A stretch of 24,503 bases of DNA. Origin: Nemertoderma westbladi. Its lineage: Eukaryota; Xenacoelomorpha; Nemertodermatida; Nemertodermatidae. The position numbers and the translations under genes are program-made. Location: NCBI GenBank assembly GCA_032718475.1, contig JAUCBJ010003077.1, forward strand, positions 1 through 24,503, read 5' to 3'. Position 1 is the first letter of the stretch. Each line of letters begins with the position of its first letter. This document shows positions 21,752-24,503 of the stretch, piece by piece. The notes under the pieces are model-generated. The model did no database searches. It had not been told where the DNA came from and worked only from the letters and a program-made list of their open reading frames with translations.

Positions 21752-22918
21752 TTACAATTGAAGGTAAACCCTGTCACCAACACCTAATCCACGGCCTCCT
21801 CCATTATCACCTAGACCACCGCCACCAACACCTAGTCCACCATCTCCTCCACCAACACCTAGTCCACCCACACCGCCACCAACACCTAGTCCACCCTCTC
21901 CTCCACCAACACCTAGTCCACCCTCTCCTCCACCAACACCTAGTCCACCCACACCGCCACCAACACCTAGTCCACCCTCTCCTCCACCAACACCTAGTCC
22001 ACCCTCTCCTCCACCAACACCTAGTCCACCCTCTCCTCCACCAACACCTAGTCCACCCTCTCCTCCACCAACACCTAGTCCACCCTCTCCTCCACCAACA
22101 CCTAGTCCACCCACACCGCCACCAACACCTAGTCCACCCTCTCCTCCACCAACACCTAGTCCACCCACACCGCCACCAACACCTAGTCCACCCACACCGC
22201 CACCAACACCTAGTCCACCCTCTCCTCCACCAACACCTAGTCCACCCACACCGCCACCAACACCTAGTCCACCCTCTCCTCCACCAACACCTAGTCCACC
22301 CACACCGCCACCAACACCTAGTCCACCCTCTCCTCCACCAACACCTAGTCCACCCACACCGCCACCAACACCTAGTCCACCCTCTCCTCCACCAACACCT
22401 AGTCCACCGCCACCAGCTGCAACACCTCCGACACCAAGTTGTCTCATGCTGAAAAGATTATGTGCAATATTATGAGTCTGGATATCTACATAGTTCAACA
22501 TGGCTTCCACAGGGCACTCTATTCCGCCGTTATAGTAAACTATCTGAGCCGTGTGGTACAATTCACATTCTCTACTAATACGAGATTCAGTAGCAATATC
22601 AACAGGACGTCGCCTTTGCCAACATATGTGTGGATTATTCGGATCATCCGGGTCAGATATCCACATATCGTTCCTTATCAGCGCATAAGCAACTGGCTGA
22701 TAGGGGCGATTCTCGGCGCGATTTGCAGTGTTAACTAAACAACACCCAACACATTGAACAGTTGTACCTCTTGTGTTATCGCGTTTCTTTGAAAATTCAA
22801 ACACAACTCCTTCATGTCGGTTGCTCTCAAACAGGGCCAGACTATTTTTACGCTTTGTGAATCCATATTTAACTCTACCATAATCTGGCACCGGTACATC
22901 CATATTAGAGAAACGCAA
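21752..22918 (-). CDS. Uncharacterised protein with Cys-containing N-terminal domain and glycine repeats
   Basis: A single 388-codon frame. Residues 1-160 are non-repetitive and look like a folded domain. FEFSKKRDNTRGTTVQCVGC is followed about 40 residues later by NPHICW, giving Cys56, Cys59, Cys60, His97 and Cys99 as possible zinc ligands. The layout faintly recalls FLYWCH-type zinc fingers, but this is a guess and I do not recognise the family. Residues about 165-375 are 21 nine-residue units (EGGLGVGGG or VGGLGVGGG) ending in a diverged tail with GDRVYLQL. No signal peptide or membrane segment is evident. The gene sits between two inverted 17-bp-repeat arrays and may be cargo of a mobile element. 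The first ATG is at 22918; a nearby second one is Met6. No splice sites or AATAAA support are obvious. The opposite strand is also open through the repeat as proline-rich PPTPSPPSP, but it lacks a start codon. Confidence 0.55.
   Translation of the reverse strand: MRFSNMDVPVPDYGRVKYGFTKRKNSLALFESNRHEGVVFEFSKKRDNTRGTTVQCVGCCLVNTANRAENRPYQPVAYALIRNDMWISDPDDPNNPHICWQRRRPVDIATESRISRECELYHTAQIVYYNGGIECPVEAMLNYVDIQTHNIAHNLFSMRQLGVGGVAAGGGGLGVGGGEGGLGVGGGVGGLGVGGGEGGLGVGGGVGGLGVGGGEGGLGVGGGVGGLGVGGGEGGLGVGGGVGGLGVGGGVGGLGVGGGEGGLGVGGGVGGLGVGGGEGGLGVGGGEGGLGVGGGEGGLGVGGGEGGLGVGGGEGGLGVGGGVGGLGVGGGEGGLGVGGGEGGLGVGGGVGGLGVGGGDGGLGVGGGGLGDNGGGRGLGVGDRVYLQL
21820..22410 (-). repeat. 27-bp coding minisatellite, 21 units with two alternating variants
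   Basis: Each unit is 27 bp and encodes nine residues. On the + strand a constant CCACCAACACCTAGTCCACC is followed by CTCTCCT (giving E), CACACCG (giving V), or in one case ATCTCCT (giving D). Read from the protein N-terminus, the order of the variable residue is E V E V E V E V V E V E E E E E V E E V D. No frameshift or stop interrupts it. The start is a clean E-V dimer repetition. Confidence 0.92.
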
Positions 22919-23334
22919 ATATTTTTCCTACCGGTACCTATTTAAATTAATCTAATCATTCTACCTATGTGTTTTATTTTTCTTACCTATTTTTATTATT
23001 ATTTTTATCTACCTATTTTTTTAATCATTTTACCTATTTTTGTTCTATTGAGTTACCGTACAGTACTGCAATAGGTCAGTATACTGCAGTAGGCCTACCG
23101 TACTTCTGTACTTTGACTGGATATTGGATTGTTTTTTTGGTTAGTGTTGGTCCGGCACAAACCATAATTAAAACAGTCATTTAACCCTAACCCTAAGTCA
23201 TGATAGGCTACCTCCAGTGTGGCAGTAAATAGTTTACTACATGTACTGTAAGTAGTACTGTACAGCAGTGCTACCACCACAAGCCAAAAGTTTGAATTTC
23301 CCACCAAAGAATTTCTTCTCCCAGAATAACTGGT
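22919..23334. other. AT-rich stretch with simple repeats
   Basis: Contains several copies of ACCTATTTTT (about 22963-23042), TACAGTACTG-type motifs, and two telomere-type units CCCTAACCCTAA at 23185-23196. No gene is seen. It would include the promoter of the - strand glycine-repeat gene if that gene is real, but no TATA box can be assigned. Confidence 0.4.
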
Positions 23335-23540
23335 GGGATATAAAGCCCCCTGGGATATAAAGACCCTTGGGATATAAAGACCCCTGGGATATAAAGACCC
23401 GATTTTAGTTTAGAAGTGGGATATAACGACCCCTGGGATATAAAGACCCTTGGGATATAAAGACCCATTTTTTTAGGGTGGGATATAAAGACCCTTGGGA
23501 TATAAAGACCCCTGGGATATAAAGACCTGAGACCCCCGGG
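23335..23540 (-). repeat. Right arm: inverted 17-bp GGGATATAAAG repeats
   Basis: About ten units of GGGATATAAAGACCCCT, the reverse complement of the left arm. The same two spacers separate the unit groups in matching order (GTTTAGAAGTGGG and TTTTTTTAGGGTGGG), so the arms are homologous inverted copies. It ends in CCCCCGGGTCG, corresponding to the C-rich CCCGGGTCG edge of the left arm. Confidence 0.85.
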
Positions 23541-24138
23541 TCGCCCTAATCAGCTGATTTTAAAAGTACAACAATAGTTGCTAGTATAAAGTTTACCCAA
23601 TTCACCTGACAAGTGCATTATGATTGTAGTGTTAGTACCTACAGTAAACTGCGGTTGTCGCCTACACTCCACACTATCCTAAAAGAGAAGATTTTTGAGA
23701 AATGAAACAAAACACGTTTCCCCTAATTAGACATTTAAGACATTGTGAGAAACCGCTGCTAATGGGTACTAAGGGAACTTAACACGCTAACTTATGATAT
23801 TTTAATATAATCGATGGTGAGTGATGACGTAAAAGGGATTATTAAAATGATGAAATAAAAATATAGGTTGTTTTGCCATTGATTTTGTTGGAGTTAGGGT
23901 GATTAACCAAAGCTTCTTCTGGTTTCATGGAAACTAGTAAAACCGTGATTGGGGTGTGTGTATTGCCAAGTTAATAAGAAGTCTAAACGATGAATTGTGT
24001 AAAATTAATTCCTTCCCAAATAAAAACAAAAAGTAAGGGTATATGTAACATATTTTTTTCACTTTAAGCATGCGAACAGCTATGATATAATATCATTAAA
24101 CGCAATTTAAAATAACTTAAGATGTAATATAAATAATA
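23541..24138. other. Gene-free AT-rich stretch
   Basis: No coding, RNA or structured repeat signal was recognised. Confidence 0.45.
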
Positions 24139-24503
24139 TTATTTTCCTTTAGAAGAGTAAACTGCTCTTTGGGGCCGTTTCCCAGGTTGCGGATCGGGAT
24201 AACATTTCACACATCGCACGATTGTGATTGTGATTTGTCTGCTTATACGACTGTGTATTACATTAGACGGGAGGCAGTTTGTTTGGTTGATGCAAGTCAT
24301 TCTTGGTTTGCATCTTCCAATCCCATCTGTTTCTTGGAGTCTGTGTGATACATGCTCGTTACGGCGGCGGCGACAGAATCCATATACTGAGAGGTCAGCC
24401 TCGGGCCGCTCAGTATACGTGCAGGTTGGGGGTGCCGGCGGTACGCAAGTACACACCACCTTCATGCCATACCTGGCCCGGGTATGGTCATTACGGTCTT
24501 GGG
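24139..24503 (-). CDS. Cysteine-rich open frame, cut by the window edge
   Basis: The frame is open from the right edge of the window to a TAA at 24139 (about 121 codons; the first visible in-frame ATG is at 24465). GC content is higher than in the AT-rich DNA to its left. It holds eleven cysteines, including VVCTCVPP, PPTC, GRCKPRMTC, NCLP and RCVKC, which suggests a disulfide-rich secreted or extracellular module. The CxCVPP string resembles the end of IL-17-type cytokines, but about 100 residues follow it, so that resemblance may be chance. The + strand of the same segment is also open from 24203 to the edge, with a hydrophobic run (IVIVICLLIRLCITL). The coding strand is therefore not settled. 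Confidence 0.3.
   Translation of the reverse strand, partial: QDRNDHTRARYGMKVVCTCVPPAPPTCTYTERPEADLSVYGFCRRRRNEHVSHRLQETDGIGRCKPRMTCINQTNCLPSNVIHSRISRQITITIVRCVKCYPDPQPGKRPQRAVYSSKGK

Noticed and set aside
23185-23196. CCCTAACCCTAA as a telomere or telomeric fusion
   Set aside because: Only two units, easily chance; no longer array is nearby.

Overview
This is eukaryotic, AT-rich, repeat-laden genomic DNA from an animal. The one securely identified gene encodes a calcium-binding B'' regulatory subunit of protein phosphatase 2A (the PPP2R3A/PPP2R3B family). It is split into three exons with GT-AG introns of matching phase on the + strand. The abundance of TAGGCCTA-type motifs, foldback-like repeats and a piggyBac-like end suggests a marine invertebrate, possibly an invertebrate deuterostome such as a tunicate. 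The window alone cannot prove this, and no bacterial-style features are present.

Layout: bases 1-850 hold two diverged copies of a GATC-rich repeat with a period of about 466 bp. Bases 850-2790 show no gene. Bases 2794-5831 look like one foldback-like DNA element: 29-bp perfect terminal inverted repeats lead into clusters of palindromic AAGTCCAATATTGGACTT-type units. Its interior carries two ~530-bp direct repeats and pieces of a second dispersed family recognised by GGGCGAGCCACGAAGTGAG. The PPP2R3 gene follows: exon 1 (6143-6768), intron 1 (429 bp), exon 2 (7198-7413), intron 2 (10,047 bp) and exon 3 (17461-18628), together 669 codons. Intron 2 is almost entirely a ~9.5-kb 21-bp minisatellite (about 7750-17260) with nested higher-order periods of 277, 338, 741 and 2905 bp. 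Most units contain a GTGAGT or GTAAGT 5' splice-site-like hexamer. The last exon has its own in-frame 24-bp minisatellite in the C-terminal tail.

Downstream lie a truncated LINE reverse-transcriptase tail on the - strand (18911-19153), a piggyBac-like TTAA end with subterminal palindromes (19613-19760) and another copy of the GGGCGAGCC family (20121-20736). A second structured region (about 21394-23540) has two inverted arrays of a 17-bp CTTTATATCCCAGGGGT-type repeat. They flank a - strand reading frame for an unfamiliar 388-residue protein: a cysteine-containing N-terminal domain followed by 21 nine-residue glycine-rich repeats whose variable residue is almost always E or V. The right edge holds a cysteine-rich - strand reading frame cut by the window end.

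The PP2A subunit is a conserved cellular gene. The rest is mostly mobile or satellite DNA, and there is no operon-like arrangement. The observations most worth pursuing are the splice-donor-like satellite inside the PP2A intron, the two inverted-repeat elements whose arms are themselves tandem or palindromic repeats, and the two-letter glycine repeat protein carried between one pair of arms.
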